DNA of 64,000 bases from Mytilus californianus (lineage: Eukaryota; Mollusca; Bivalvia; Mytilida; Mytilidae): assembly GCF_021869535.1 (NCBI RefSeq), contig NW_026262734.1, positions 106,241,088 to 106,305,087 of the forward strand, in the 5' to 3' direction. The notes under the pieces were generated by a model. That model saw only the letters and a list, made by a program, of their open reading frames with translations. It searched no databases and had not been told where the DNA came from. The position numbers and the translations under genes were made by a program. Shown here in pieces: positions 31,601-46,600 of this stretch. Every line of letters begins with the position of its first letter. Position 1 is the stretch's first letter.

Positions 31601-34600
31601 TGAACTTCGATCCATGTTTTACTTGTACAGTCCCTGTTCCAGTATTATGTGGAGCCTGTGTAGGGTTTGTTATTACTGGATTGTGTGTTTGGACTGGCAT
31701 TTGTGTTGGCGCAGAGGTTGGTGAGGGTGTATTTACACTGGCTGTAATAAGTAATTACGTTGATGCTTAATAGCTCATATTATAAACCAAGGACATTCTT
31801 GTAATACACGTGCACAAAAAATAATAAAATTAATATGAATCAACGTATATAGGTAGATGATCTTTTATGAATTTGTTAATACCAGCCCAATTGTTTATGC
31901 ACTACATCACGCAATAATTTTAAAGATAGTCTAGTTAGAATGGTTATCAGAAATGTTTACATTCTTTTGATGTGTTTCAGCTTTTGATTTTGCCATTTGA
32001 TAAGGGACTTCTCGATTTAAATTTTCCGCGGAGTTCGGTATTTTTGTTATTTTACTTTTTACATCACTTAAACATGCCACATTACGGAAATGAGCATGAC
32101 TATAATGTGAGAAGTACGAATATTGAGGGTCTTAAGCATTTTTCATGAAATTATGCCTAAAAATGGAGCAAGAAACCTCCTCCGAATTTCGAGGAAATGG
32201 TTTTTTAGATTCCATATATATATACAGCGAAATGATTTTTCGGTAAATAGAAGTATGAATTCATAGAATTGATGTATTCTAATAAATAACGACTAAAAAT
32301 ACACTTCAAATTGCCATTTCTCATACCCTTTGACATTCTTTAATTACTAGTATGTTATTTACCCAAAGTAAGAAGGTATTAACATGACCAATGCCATTGA
32401 CAAAAGAAAACATACGTTGCGATTTATATGTTTAATTTGTTGTAGCCACAATTCCATCATTTTTTCTTCAGTTCTGACATCAAGGCTTAGTAACTTCTCA
32501 TGACAAATATATCAGATTATTCATGAAAAAACCCAGGGGTAAGATTTACACTTTTGTTTTTTTGTTAATTTAACGTATAGTCTATGCATTTATACCTCTA
32601 ATGGTTACCTGTCGAGCAAACTGTATTAGTGCAATTATAAATTTTAAAGTAAATGTTGAACTATTTATATTACGATAGAGTTATGCATGTTTCAGGAACA
32701 TGTCAAATGTCATTAAATCAGAGAGTGCCCATTTACGTTTATCTGAATGCGCAAAGCTCTGAGAAACTGAATGTAAATTATATACTAGCCTCCACATGTT
32801 CCAGTGAGGGGTTGATCAATCCAGTTACCTGGAACTGTGGTACAACCAATGAAATTAACTGCATAGCTACCAAAGAAAAACAAATGAAAAAAGACAGATA
32901 TTGAAAAATATAGAAAATACTCATCAAAGATACCAGAGAAAACAGTATTTACAACAATTTAAATGAAAGCAGTTTAACACAAATTGGAAATGAGGCGTCA
33001 TAAACAGTTCTCTACGTCTTTTAACGAGAAAATTGTACAAGAGCAAACAACAGACTTTATTTGGTGTATTAAGTGTAAATAAAAGAACATTTTTTCGTAT
33101 TTCATAATTATCTTTTCCTCATATTTGTTTTATATCTGAAATAAGTTTTTGGGTACGTATTTGATGTACAACAAAACACTAAAATTAATGTTTAAATGCA
33201 TGGTAGCAATTTATCCAAAGGCTAACATGACGTACATGGGGAAAATGCGACAAGGGCATAATATTTATGAATTTTAAGATCAAAATGTTTGTCTAGCTCT
33301 GTTATTTTTTGTGATTGATGCAATACATAAGAGCTCAACTGAATTTGTTTTTTGTTCAGATTCTTCAGATAAATTTAGACAACAGTAGCTTACCGATGTT
33401 CAAATCCTATAAATCGATATAAAAGATACAAATCAATTTAACAAACAAAAATCGCATGAACCTCCTACGAACAAAGTGGGGTGCTTCGATAGTGTAAACG
33501 TCCGTTGCTTTGAATGCACGAACTGCTGTGCCAATCCATAATCAGTAAAACTTCTCAAATTTAGGAATGAATTATTTTAATCGTATTTGGCAAAATCTTT
33601 GTCAATTTTGTGTCCCCAATGTTCTTCAACCTCGTACTTTATTTCGCTGCTAACTTTATTGATTCGAGGATCACTGATGGGTCTTTTGAAGACGAAAGGC
33701 GCATCCGCCGTACAAAATTATAAGTCTGGGATATTTGATGGGTTACTCCATTGATGGGTTCTCCATAGGACATGCATAATCGGTTAATTTAAAGATCATA
33801 CGACTATTCTGGTATCGAAAGTTATACGACAGCGTTTAAGAAAACGTTAATGTAACTAAAATACTTACTTGAAATTATTAGACAAAGTTGTGAGTTTGAT
33901 ATGAATAAATCTACCAGTACGTGAACAACGATCCGGTTTACAATTGTGCATTGCTGGAGGGTGATGCCAAACATCCGAACCTTCCATTGCATATTGTATC
34001 TGAAAGAATCAACAAGTATCAGAATTTTAAGCTGCATACGTATTACAAAAAAATACAAAATATTAGATCATTACGTCCCTTATTATACTCGAAAATGTCA
34101 AAAATGTCCGAATTTAAATTTGCACTTGTGATCTGTAAACAAGAAAAAAAACCCCACACAAATACACTTATATATATATAAAAATTGTATCAAAAATTGT
34201 GTAAAGATTACCAAATATCAGATTTTTTTGTAATGCAGCAACTGTATCTGAAATAGTGCTGAATATAAAATGCATTTGAATATTTATGTTAATTTCTGAA
34301 ACTTGGAAAACACCGACGCTTAATTGATATAAGATATGCCTTTTCGAAAATGTATTTCTCGAAAGAGGTGCCTAAAATAAATACGGGAAATTCCAAAGTT
34401 TGAAACACTGATAAAAATAAGACGGCATAAACACAGGTTAACCGATGGATAAACTTAGGATTAAATCATTGTTTTCGTCTTTTAGTGAACAGTTTAGATA
34501 AAATGCTCAGAGGGGCGCAGCTTGATATGACCGCAGGTATCGAACCCTGTAACATTTGGGGCAAGTATGGATACAACATTCTAGCTTGACACAGCTCTGA

Positions 34601-37600
34601 ATTTGGATTGGGATTGAATATTTGACACAGCATAGGTTTCTAACACAAAATGAATGTGGTCAAAGAACTGAATAATTGGAATCAAATATCTAAATACACG
34701 GTCAGATTCAGCATATCCAAGTACACCAAGAATATAATTAGTTTATTTGTCAATGGACAATATAAGCTAAGATTTTAAAGGGATTCGCTTTATCAAAAAA
34801 AAAAAATATACATAGATAGCATTCTGAAAATTAATTTATACAGAATAACAAACAAACCTACCATGAAGTTCTTCCAAAAAATTACAAAAAAATGAAAATA
34901 ACAATTTCCAAAATATCATTTATCATTATTACAATGTCTTTAAAAAATCTAAAACTTGCCTTCAATTATTTTCAAAAATATCTAACAATGAACAGTAAAT
35001 TTTAACATATATTTATACATAATTTCTTCTCTAAAATCAGAATTTGGTGTTGTATCTATTTTTAACTATGCATCCTCTTGCAATTTGTATTTATTGTGCA
35101 ATTTATATTCCAATCACTAACAAGTTTGATACAGCTCTGAATTTGGATTGTGATTAGATATTTGACACAATAGGTTTCTGACACAAAATAAATGTGGACT
35201 AAGAACTTAAGAATTTGAAATTGGTCATTTACCTATTATGATCCAATATCCAAAATCTGAATACATGGTTATGTCCAGCATATCAAAGAAACCGAGGAAT
35301 TCAATTTTAATGAAATCAAACATAGTTAAGTTTGAACCCTTTAGACCTCAATGTGGAACAATTTGATAACGGGGCCCAAAATCAAAAATTTAAATCCACG
35401 ATTAGATTCAGCATATCAAAGAACCCCATAGATTTAATTTTTGTTGACACCAAACAAAGTTTAATTTTGGACACCAATTGGGCCCAACTTGAAAACTGGG
35501 CCCAAAATCAAAAATCTAAATACATCTTTAGATACAGCATATAAAAAAAACCCCAACACAATTTATTTTTTGTTGAAATCAAACAAAGTTTATTATCGGA
35601 TACTTTGGACCTTTAGTGTTAGTCTTTGTAAGAATTAGGCAATTTAGAAGAATTTCAAAACATGGGGAAAAAAAACACCGACCTAACCATCCTAGTTTGA
35701 AGCTACCCTCATCCTGAGTTAGAAATGGTAGGTATTTCGTTTCTGCGTGTCTGATAATTTGACAAATCTCTAGATAACTATTGGTAAGAATGATAGAAAT
35801 TTACGGAATTAGCTCCCCTTAATTGTTAATTTCCAGTGCATTACAACCAAATTATATCTTAATTATCAGAACAGTTAAAGAAAACTAATGTTATATTCGT
35901 GCATCATTATACGTTTTGAACTTAAATTAATGTAAACTTGAGTGGGTTTTTTTGGTCATGTTTTCACCACTGCCTGATTCTTAGGCAGATTGGCACTTAA
36001 TGTGGACCAATTTTAAGACCTGGCCCAAAATCAAAAATCTAAATACACGGTTGGATTCGGCATATCTAAAAGCCCAAATAATTCAATATTTGATGAAATC
36101 AAACAAATATTAATTTTGGACCCTTTGGACCTCAGTGTGGACCAATTTAAAAACGGTGTCCAAAATCCCTAATCGAAATACTCTGTTAAATTCGGCATAT
36201 TAAAGAACCCCAAGAATTCAAGACCTTTTAATTAAACCCCATTGAAATTGGTCAAGAAATAAGCAATTTGTACAAAGAATTAGAAAAGTATTGTTTTGGC
36301 CCCTTTTTGGCCCCTAATTCCTAAACAGTTAGGGCCATAACCCCCAAAATCAATCCCAACCTTCCTTTTGGTACAATTTCATAGAGATCAATAACTTATA
36401 CTCAAAAAAATAAAAAAATAAAAATTTTTTGATAAGATAATCTAAGCCTTTCAACCCAATCAGTGCAACGATTCAAGAGTAAATTAAATCCTTACGATGT
36501 TGCTTTTTTTGTATTGGTTCATTGTACAATCTCCATTTTGTTCCTTTCCTTTTTTTTAGCTCACCTGGCCCAAAGGGCCAAGTGAGCTTTTCTCATCACT
36601 TGGCGTCCGTCGTCCGTCGTCGTCGTTAACTTTTTACATTTTGAACTTCTTCTAGAGAACCACTGAATGGAATGAAACCAAACATGACATGAATGTTTCT
36701 TATGAGGTGCTGACCAAGTGTTGTTACTTTGTAGCCGATCCATCATCCAAGATGGCCACCAGCGGGGGACTAAGTTTAACATAGGACCCTATGGGAAATA
36801 CATACAAATGTCTTCTTTTAAAGAACCACTGAATGGAATGAATCAAAACATGGCATGAATGTTCCTGATGAGGTGCTGACCAAGTGTTGTTACTTTGCAG
36901 TCGGTCCATCATCCAAGATGGCCGCCAGCGGGGGACTTAGTTTAACATAGGACCCTATGGGAAATACATACAAATGTCTTCTTTTAGAGAACCACTGAAT
37001 GGAATGAAACAAAACATGGCATGAATGTTTCTTATGAGATGCTGACCAAATGTTGTTACTTTGCAGCCGATCCATCATCCAAGATGGCTGCCAGGGGGGG
37101 GACTTAGTTTAACATAGGACCCTATGGGAAATATATACAAATGTCTTCTTTTAGAGTACCACTGAATAGAATGAAACCAAACATGGCATGAATGTTCCTT
37201 ATGAGGTGCTGACCAAGTGTTGCTACTTTGTTGCCGATTTACTGTTCAAGATGGCCACTAGGATATTTGATTGAATAACGGGACCAATATTAAACCAAAT
37301 TTGGACTCAATCATTATTTGGGTATCTGTTATGATTTTTATCTATCTTTACATGATTTTTGAAACCAAAGTAGAGTCAGGTGAGCGACACAGGCTCTTGA
37401 GAGCCTCTAGTTTAGTTTTTCTTTTGACATATTTGTGTGTAACAAAGTATATTCAATAAAATTAGAATAACACGCCAAAGATATTGATCTTTACGATATA
37501 AAATAATATGACTGACCTTTTCAATCGGAATATCACTTGAACCCAGATCAATAGTTATATCAATGTTTCTATTGACATCGCAGACTGCTGATGCAGAAAT

Positions 37601-40600
37601 GTCACCTGGATGACAAATCGCGCGCTTTTCGTGCACTTCTTTTTCGGCATACTCTTTATCCCTTTTTCCACTACACGTTACTTGTTGTGGGTTTGGAACC
37701 CAATTCCCAGGTAAAAGATAATGTCCGATGTAGTTGACAGCAAATGCCATTTGTCCTTCAAAATATATAAATGCACTTATCATATATTAAAAAATGTTAT
37801 CTACGTTTTATACCGTTAGGTATTCTTGATTGTGACATAATGTCTGAGAGTGCATTTGCATGGCGGATGACGTATGCATTGCAGGAGACACTTACCCTGT
37901 CAATGCATCCGGTGTCGCTTTTTTTTTAGTTATAGCGATTCCCTCAGGTTAATTTAACCTTGATTTGTATCTTCTAAATGGATGAATGAGTATTGAACAT
38001 CAGTAAACTTAAATTTATACGTGTTTGTAGGTCGCAATTTATTCAAGTTAGAACATGTTTTTGTATTGATTGATTCTAAGTCATTTCCTTGAGCGCTTAA
38101 TTCAATCTAGACACTAGTATTTTATTACTTCTCATGAAAAGTACTGTCAATCTCAACAACTTTATTTATTACATACCATGTGAATTAGGAATATTTATAG
38201 TGACTCGTTTATCTTCGTTAGAGAGATGACAGGAGTTCTTGTCGCAGTTCCGCATTCCATGTTTTCCTGAACGCCAGTTTGACAACGAATTAACTGCATA
38301 CTGTAAACGTGTAATGTCATGTATAGGTTTGTCGCTGTCTAGTACGATATGCAAAGTTCCACCACTGCATGTACCTGATAGATGTCCACTTCCTCCATCA
38401 AATGCTGGAATATTCAAGAGATGGACAATGTGAAATAGTTTAGATAGAGTATAAATTTATCCAAGACATCCAACAGTGTAAAATGCCCATCCACATCTTC
38501 TTAATTTATCCCGAACATCTATGAAATATTTGCCACTGGATGTTAAGCAAACAAAAATCAATCAATCAATCTTCTAAATTTAAGATTTGCCTTTACAACA
38601 CTTTTCATCTGTTTAGTATTTATCAAACCATAATTAGATCAGAAATTTCTCGTTTACTTATTTTAAATTGAAAAATGGTGAACTATAGAAATTTTAAGAA
38701 TTCTGTATTGCTTCAAAAGTAAACATCATTCAAATAATAAAATTGAATCCTTCAAAATATGCTTCGAAAAAGTAGAACAAAAACAATTAATTTAATTTCC
38801 ATCAACACAACACATGTTTTAAAAATAACTAATAATATTCCTTGCGCTCGTAGCAAAAAACTGCTACGGGTACCACATGTGGATCAGGATATGCTTACCC
38901 TTCCGGAGCACATCAAGTCACCACCGGTTTTTGGTTGGGTATGTGTTGCTCAGTCTTTGGTTCTCTATGCTGTAAATTGTGGACTTTTGAATGTCTTTTG
39001 GTCGTTACATACCAAGTCCTTACCACAAAACATATGTCATTACAATACGTCTTATACAAAGGTGAAATGACGGTAAACTATATGTTTTTGGAAAAGGGAT
39101 TGGTTCAATCGTATTTTGTCAAATACTATGAGTTAAATGGTAATTATATTTCATATGGTATGTCATTTTTCACATGTTAAGAACATCATAGTGACAACAC
39201 ATGTGACATTTCCTCACTGAAAATTCTTGATGAGACCATCTTTTTTATATAGCAATGAAGTAAAAATAATTTGGAAAATCTACTATTTTACTATTTGGAT
39301 TACAGAGGAAAATAATGCCTTTTTCTTGCTTTCTACATTAATTGTAGTTTTCTCATTCTTTCTAAAAATGCAGTTTGAACTTATTTGTTCCACTAATGTC
39401 TGAATCCTTTAAATTATACCGTTGAAATCTTACCTGTTGCTTCTTTAGGACAGTCAAAGTGAGTTTGTTGACCATTTATATTGCTTAAACAATATGGTTT
39501 AATTACTGGATCAGCATTTGTAAATATGTGCGTTAAAAGAGCAGAACCTCTGACCAATGGGACCTTTAAACAAACAAAAGAAAATTATATTAACAAAACC
39601 GAAAAAGGAATTTAGAAAACAACCCAAGCAGTATCACGTCTTACTGCCAAATACACGCTACATCGTCATAAATGAATGATATTGTCGTTTTTTTAACAAT
39701 TGTTTATGTCATATGCCTCGCTCGAAACCACAGAGTCGAAACAAGTAATGATTGATTTAAAAGACACTTCATAAGAATCCCCATCAACACAAGGTTCATT
39801 GAAGGTAGAAGAAAAGTTATTAAAAAATGCAACGGAAAAAGTGTTATAATATATATTTCATCGTACTAGTTTCTTCATCACTAAAAGACACATACAATAC
39901 ACACATGTCAATCATACCTCCATTGTTCCACCGTTTCCATGGTATTCAAAGTTGGCATATAAATCTCCAAAATCGGTCATGACAGGCTCCGAACTTCCAG
40001 ATATTCCAATCCTCACCCCTGATTTACCTAAATTGATAATCAATAGATCTCTCAGTTAGCGACTTATTAATTTATATGCTTATTTTGATTTTGACAATAT
40101 GAATTTGAGAGGAGTTTTGATATTTTAGAAAATTTATTTCCTATAAATAATTTATCCTTCTGTTTGAATGAAAAACTTTCGAAGACATGCTTTTACCAGT
40201 CACTTTTAGTAGACTTTATTATTCTATACCTGAAACTTCTAAGTTTATTTCCAAAGAGAGGCGAAAACTACGAAAGGAATAGTCAAACTCATCAGTCGAA
40301 ATCGAACCGACAAAGCTATGGCAAAAAAACGAAAAACTATCAAATGACAAACAACAGCATACAAAACACAAACAATTCATGTATAACACAAGTAAGGTTT
40401 CTTTGAATCAATTTTGTATTTTTGTCATTTCTTTGAATCAATTTTGGTTTTTTGTCATTTCTTTGAATACATGATGTCAAGACTGGCTTTTGGGAAAACC
40501 ATCGTTTATCTCATTTTATAGTTAGTTTTTCCTAATAGTTCCTATATTCATCTGACGTGTAATAGGTTGTTATCATTGTATGTCTAGCACGAACAAATAT

Positions 40601-43600
40601 CCATGTAATTAATAAAATGCGTCGTTTCACATCAGTGAAATATTACATGGTTTGGTATCCTTCAGCTTCTGTGAAATTCAAACTTTCCCTTGAATAATTG
40701 TGCAACCCATTAGGAAAGTTAAAGTCTTTAAGTTGGAGTGTAAGTTCTCATTATTTTAATTGACTCAAGAAAAAAAAGGCGACTCAGAGGACATTTGGTT
40801 GGTTCCATTGATTTGTTTTGCATAACAAAAAGCAAATTTTCAGAAGCCTGCTCCTTCTATTCATACAAATGAACAAAATAATCCTAAGTGAACGTGATAT
40901 TTGGAACCGTTCTTACAAATGGTAAACACGAATCGAAAACCACGAATCGACTTTGCCAAACTTTTTCATTATCAAACAAATTTTGTATATAACCTCCATG
41001 AATTCAAAAGAGGATCTATCATTTGCTTATGACAATTTGAGAGAAAATTTGTCATTTCAAATACAGAGAATACTACTAACCTGTGAATACCCCACCCTTG
41101 TTGCCATCTGGACCGGAGGTCATCTGTTTCATATTTGTTCCAAGTGACCATAGCTTATTCCAAGATTGTCCAGCAACACTAGCAGACTGCTGTAACATCA
41201 TGTCCGACCTGTCAGGGTCGGACCATCTATCTAAAGTATAGGCGTCATAGACCATACCATCACTCCCCATTAAGGCTGAAAATGTGAGACATCCCCATGT
41301 CGTATATATATATATATATTTTTTTGTCACAATATCACTTATTCTCAAATTTGAAAAAAAAAATCAACAATTACTTTAAAAACTTTCCAACGACGAAAAG
41401 CATAAAAAATAGATAGATTTAGCTGTTATTTGTATGTCCCATTTGGCAATTAGGCTTTTAATGTGTTCCGGTACATCATTAGTTTCAATTTTGTTGGCTT
41501 TGAGCGATCCTGATGATGATCTTAACCGCCTCTTAAAGATGTATATTTTAATGAAATTTACTTTTTGTTAATTTTACTATTATTAATTATCAAGTTATGA
41601 AATCAATAAAGTTGATCTTTAATAGATTATGGTATTTTTGGTTTAGCGCCCTGCTAACGAAGTAGGACGAATTCCTATGCACTTGTTCTGCTTATAGCGT
41701 CAAAATCTGGAGGTCGTTTTAAACTGCTGGAAATCGAACATTACAAAGTATAAATCATATAAACCTAAGCAGGCTGATATCCAGTTGAAATTAAACAAAA
41801 GAAATTGAACACTTTATTAGAGAAGGTAAAAAAGGCAAATGTTGGTATATTTGAATTGTTTACATCTGTTTCTATGGGCTTCAAAAATTTAACGTAGGTG
41901 CATAATTTAGGATTTGATTCATCTTATATACGTATTTTTACTTAAATTATAGTATGAAGCTTCGAGATATTTGTTAACTTTTAAATTGAGACATTTTTTT
42001 GATTTTGGTGGGTTAAAGTACATGTGGACCTTTTTTTGTGCAAAAGCATAAATTCCGCTGATAAAAATTCCACAGAAAGATAAAAGAATGATCTTTAAAG
42101 CGTTAATTTGCATCTCTGTCCCCTGCGACAGTTTTTTTCTTAGGAAAACGTCCTTAAAATGAGCAATAATTTCATGGAAAATGCATACCTCCAGTTCTAT
42201 ATTTTTTGTGTATTTTCTAGAGTACTTCGTGTTCAACCTTCAATTTTTAGTCTGCCCTTCCACGAAATGTTTACTTTAATTTTTTTTTGTGTTACTTCAT
42301 TTTGACAAATTCCCCCTGACAACCGAGCAGACAGTAGTTTCAAGTTGACCAAAGGCCTAAAAGTACATTAAACAACGCTTAATAGCTAGTAGATACATTT
42401 GTATTTTGAAATACAACTGCCATATAAGGATCGTAATGATGCTATGTGGATAAATTTATCGGTTTTCAAGAGCTAAATTGACAGCGCGTCATACCTACAA
42501 TGGCTTCCATTTTTACGATTGAAAACAATTCAGTGACGTAATGGGGAGATAGTTTTGACGAGCTAGAATCCAGATTGTAAAGAATTTACAACAAGTCTAA
42601 CATATTTCCATCGAATAAAAATGTTATATCTACTGAAAAAATGTTGAGTACTAGTATTTACATGTTTTTGTAAAATTTTGCAACAAAGGACAAAGTCAAC
42701 AAATTTCCTTAGATATTTTCATTTGAAATGTTTAAACTATTATTTTCATCATGTACCCATTCAAAGTTCAACATAAGCTAGTCAAAATCATGAATAGAAA
42801 ATACCAGGCTTATTATTTGTTACGCCAAATTTTTGAAATTCATAAAACATATGTTTTAACTAAAATTGCAACTCACAGTGCAAATTGACATTAAAAGTCA
42901 GATCTCTGGTAGTCTGTTTGATTGATTAACAACGTGTTGACGTAGCCGGTCTGTCGCTCATTTTTGAGTCCAAGCGATTCCTCAGTTTTTGTTTGTGACC
43001 TGGATTTGAACATCGGAAAACTACTGTCGCCCTTAAGGGGAATAAGCTGTCAAATTCATGTTCACCGATTCGACTTAAAATCTCATATTTTATTGATAAC
43101 ACACTAAAACATTGTAAAACGTTTATCCAAATTACAAAAGTCCTAAAATGCTAAAGAAACAATTTACATTGCACAAGTTCTCGTTATAATGTATCAACAT
43201 TACGTGTGTATTTTATAATAGACGCCATCTAATTAACTATCGAGATGATATCCGACGAATTCCGTAGGTCATATGACCAGAAACATATATATAAGAATAA
43301 ATACACAGACAAGCACGTCCAATCGTATAATGACGATTTTTCTATGTCTGTTGAAGTTCATGTCATAGATTAGAATATATGTAAAGCATCGTTTTATCGG
43401 AATTCGAATGATTTCTGTGGACGGCATCAGTCAATTAAAGGGATCTTCCGGTTGGCTGCTAATTTTCTTTAAATAACTAAACATTCTACTGAATTCCCAG
43501 TTAAGGGCTAAATTGAAGTTTGCATGAATACGGATTCAAATGAGATTAATTATTGACTGGCTAGCCCTTAATACATCATCGATTTTGTTTTAGCTTCTTT

Positions 43601-46600
43601 GACAAAATTGAACCATAACTGACTGCTTATGTCAAAATATGTTTTCTCAATTCCGCTTTTATATATGTAAAAACCATTACTTGGAATGTCTCACAAAAGA
43701 GCTTGGAATAAACAGCAAAACTGGTAATCCTACATATTCTTTAACATCATTTACAAAGGATGAAATTTTACAAAACCACAAATCTGTCCTTTCTTTTGGT
43801 ATTAACATCAAAGAAAACGAAGAAAATCTACCGTCATTATACTGGATACCAAAACTTCACAAAACTCCTTATAAAGAACGATACATAGCTGGATCATCAA
43901 GATGTTCAACTAAACATCTTTCTAAAGTGCTGACATCACTATTCTTTCACTATTCTTTCTACAGTAAAAGATAGCCTTCAAAATGTTGTGATGAGATATA
44001 TTCAACCAGTGGTGTCAATCAGATGTGGATTCTTAAAAATTCTAAAGATCTACTGCTAAATCAATTTTGCAGCAACATTAAAACTTTTGATTTTTCTATG
44101 CTTTACACTACTATTCCCCATGCTCAATTGAAAGATCGACTTCACCATCTCATTAAACAGAGCTTTTTCTATAAAAATACGAATCGTAGATATAAATTTC
44201 TTGTTTTGGGTTATAATAATTCTTATTTTGTGAAGAACCACATTGATTCTATCAGAAAATATACTGAAGATGATATTATCAAAATGCTGGACTTTTTGAT
44301 CGACAATATATTTGTTGAGTTTGGAGGATTGATATTTCAACAGACAGTCGGTATTCCAATAGGTACTAATTGTGCACCCCTACTGGCCGACTTGTTTTTG
44401 TACTCGTATGAAGCAGAATTCATTCGGAACCTTCTAAGAGACAAAAAGAAAAAGCACCTTGCGAAATTCTTTAACTTTACTTTCAGATATATTGATGATG
44501 TCCTATCACTAAATAACCCAGTACTTACATCTCATATATCCCAGAGAACTTGAAATTAAGGATACTACTGATACTAGAAGGACTGCTTCATATCTTGATA
44601 TTTTCCTCAATATTGACACAGATGGACGACTTCACACTAAAATCTATGACAAACGGGACGATTTCAATTTCCCAATTATTAATTTCCCATTTCTCAGCAA
44701 AAACATACCCTCTACCCCATCGTATGGTGTTTACATATCTCAATTGATACGTTATGCTCGTGCATTTTCATACTATACGGACTTCATATACAGGAGTGTG
44801 ATCCTTACGCAGAAACTGCTCCAACAGAATTATGAGGAGGAAAGACTCCGTAAATTTTATGGACACTATCACGAATTGGTTGATCTATACGAGGTGTCTG
44901 AGTTTAAACTAACTTACGACATTTTTACCACGTCTTAGATTGTGGTTTACCATCTACGTCGTCTGGTCTGCTAAGAACCGAACATGACCTATTCCCGAAT
45001 ATGACTGTTTTGCCGAGTGTGAATTCGTATTGCTATAAGACGTGTGTCGTTATTTATACATCCAAGATTCGTGCATTTAGTTATGATGTTTCTTTTGTAA
45101 GTCTTGTTGGATAATGTGTTATGTCTTATCGTTTGTGGTTTGAATTCTATTTTTATTTTCTATATGTATGTAAAAGTTAAGATAATTAATCAGCTAGTTC
45201 ATTTGTGATTTTTAGTTTAAAGCAGCTATAAGCACAGGACTTATTTGTTTTTACACAGTTTTGATTTAGAAGAAACACCGACATGGTTAGAAAATACAAA
45301 TAATTACACCATTACTAAGACCATTCTATATTAATATTCTTGTAATGGTTAGAAAGTACATAAAATAACACCATTACAAACTTAATCCCAATTTTATATT
45401 CTAATTTTAGATATTTACCTGTGACGTCACTTTTTGTGGCGTTGATACATTCGTGTGACGCACAGTTCATGATTCTATTGTGGTGTACTGGTGTACTGTC
45501 GTAAATCAATGGGAGGAGTCCGTTGTTATTTTGTGGTTTACATGTTGTAATGTACTATTATATTATTTATGTATGTATTTCTCTGTCCTGAGTGTTCTTG
45601 CGTTTATTTATACTGTATTCCTGTCACGTAATGTTGTCATTTCAGCGGTATTTTTAACATTGCCATATAAGCGGGAGGTTTGGCTAGCCATTAAACCAGG
45701 TTCAACCCACCATTGTTTCTTAAAATGTCCTGTACCAAGTTAGGAATATGGCAGTTGTTATCAAATAGTCCGTTTCTATGTATGTTGGCGTTTGTTTTTG
45801 TAGCAGTTCAGTGTTTCTGTTGTTCTGTTGTTTTCCTCTTATAGTTGATGTGTTTCCCTCGGTTTTGGTTTGTGACCCGGATTTGTTTTCGCTTAATCGA
45901 TTGATGACCATTGAACAGCGGTATACTAATGTTGCCTTTATTAATAAATGTTTGAAACAAAAACAAAAAAATCATATTTTGATATTTTGTCAACTTCGTA
46001 ACTAATATCCCTTTAATAGGGATGGGGAGATTTATGACTTGAAATATGGTATAGAAATCTATTGTTGAAGATCGTATGCAACCTTCTAGATGTATTTTTA
46101 ATTTGATATTGTGTTGTCTCACGAATATTTACAAAACGAAAGCTTATGATCTACTTATAATACAGTTAAAAGACAGACTAGCTTGTACCTTCATATGGAT
46201 ACAGAATCATTGGAACAGGCGATGCTTTTATGGCATTGCTAGCAAAGTGCTGAGTAGGTAGAGGGCGTTGTGATCGAAGGTTACCAGTTCTGTGAGGTGG
46301 CGCTTTCTGATTTATTTCATTATTTGTTCCAAATATAGTGCCAGGATCAGCTGTATCTAGCGGAAGGTCTTCCAGTCGGTGGCAACCATTAGGTAATAAA
46401 CCAGCAACATTTTGTAATACACTAACTAAAAATTGTACACATGATATAAAACAAAGAAAAATTCAATGTCATTGTTATCAAATTAGCTTGTATTCCAAAA
46501 ATTCAAATTCATTTTAATTACAGGATAAATTTTTGAGAAAGAATTCTTATTATGCAGAATTTCAATCGAGGGATAGCTTTCATTTCAGCTCGGGACATCG

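Noticed and set aside
32653-32904. Plus-strand 83-codon frame
   Set aside because: It is the shadow of GH81 exon 9 and adjoining module-like sequence on the minus strand.
34530-34560. B-box-like text (reverse strand ggttcgatacc) suggesting a tRNA or tRNA-derived SINE
   Set aside because: No A box at the right distance and no cloverleaf could be drawn.
36561-37078. Three similar minus-strand frames (MMDRLQSNN...)
   Set aside because: They are the same tandem unit of the Helitron-like element read three times, not a protein family.
41919-42236. 105-codon minus-strand frame between GH81 exons 2 and 3
   Set aside because: It is on the gene's strand, but it is low-complexity and lysine-rich, has no plausible splice sites in phase, and has no GH81 similarity.
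45720-46122. Overlapping frames on both strands near 46 kb, with similar ones near 53.6 kb
   Set aside because: They fall in the non-coding 3' flank shared by the two Penelope-like copies.
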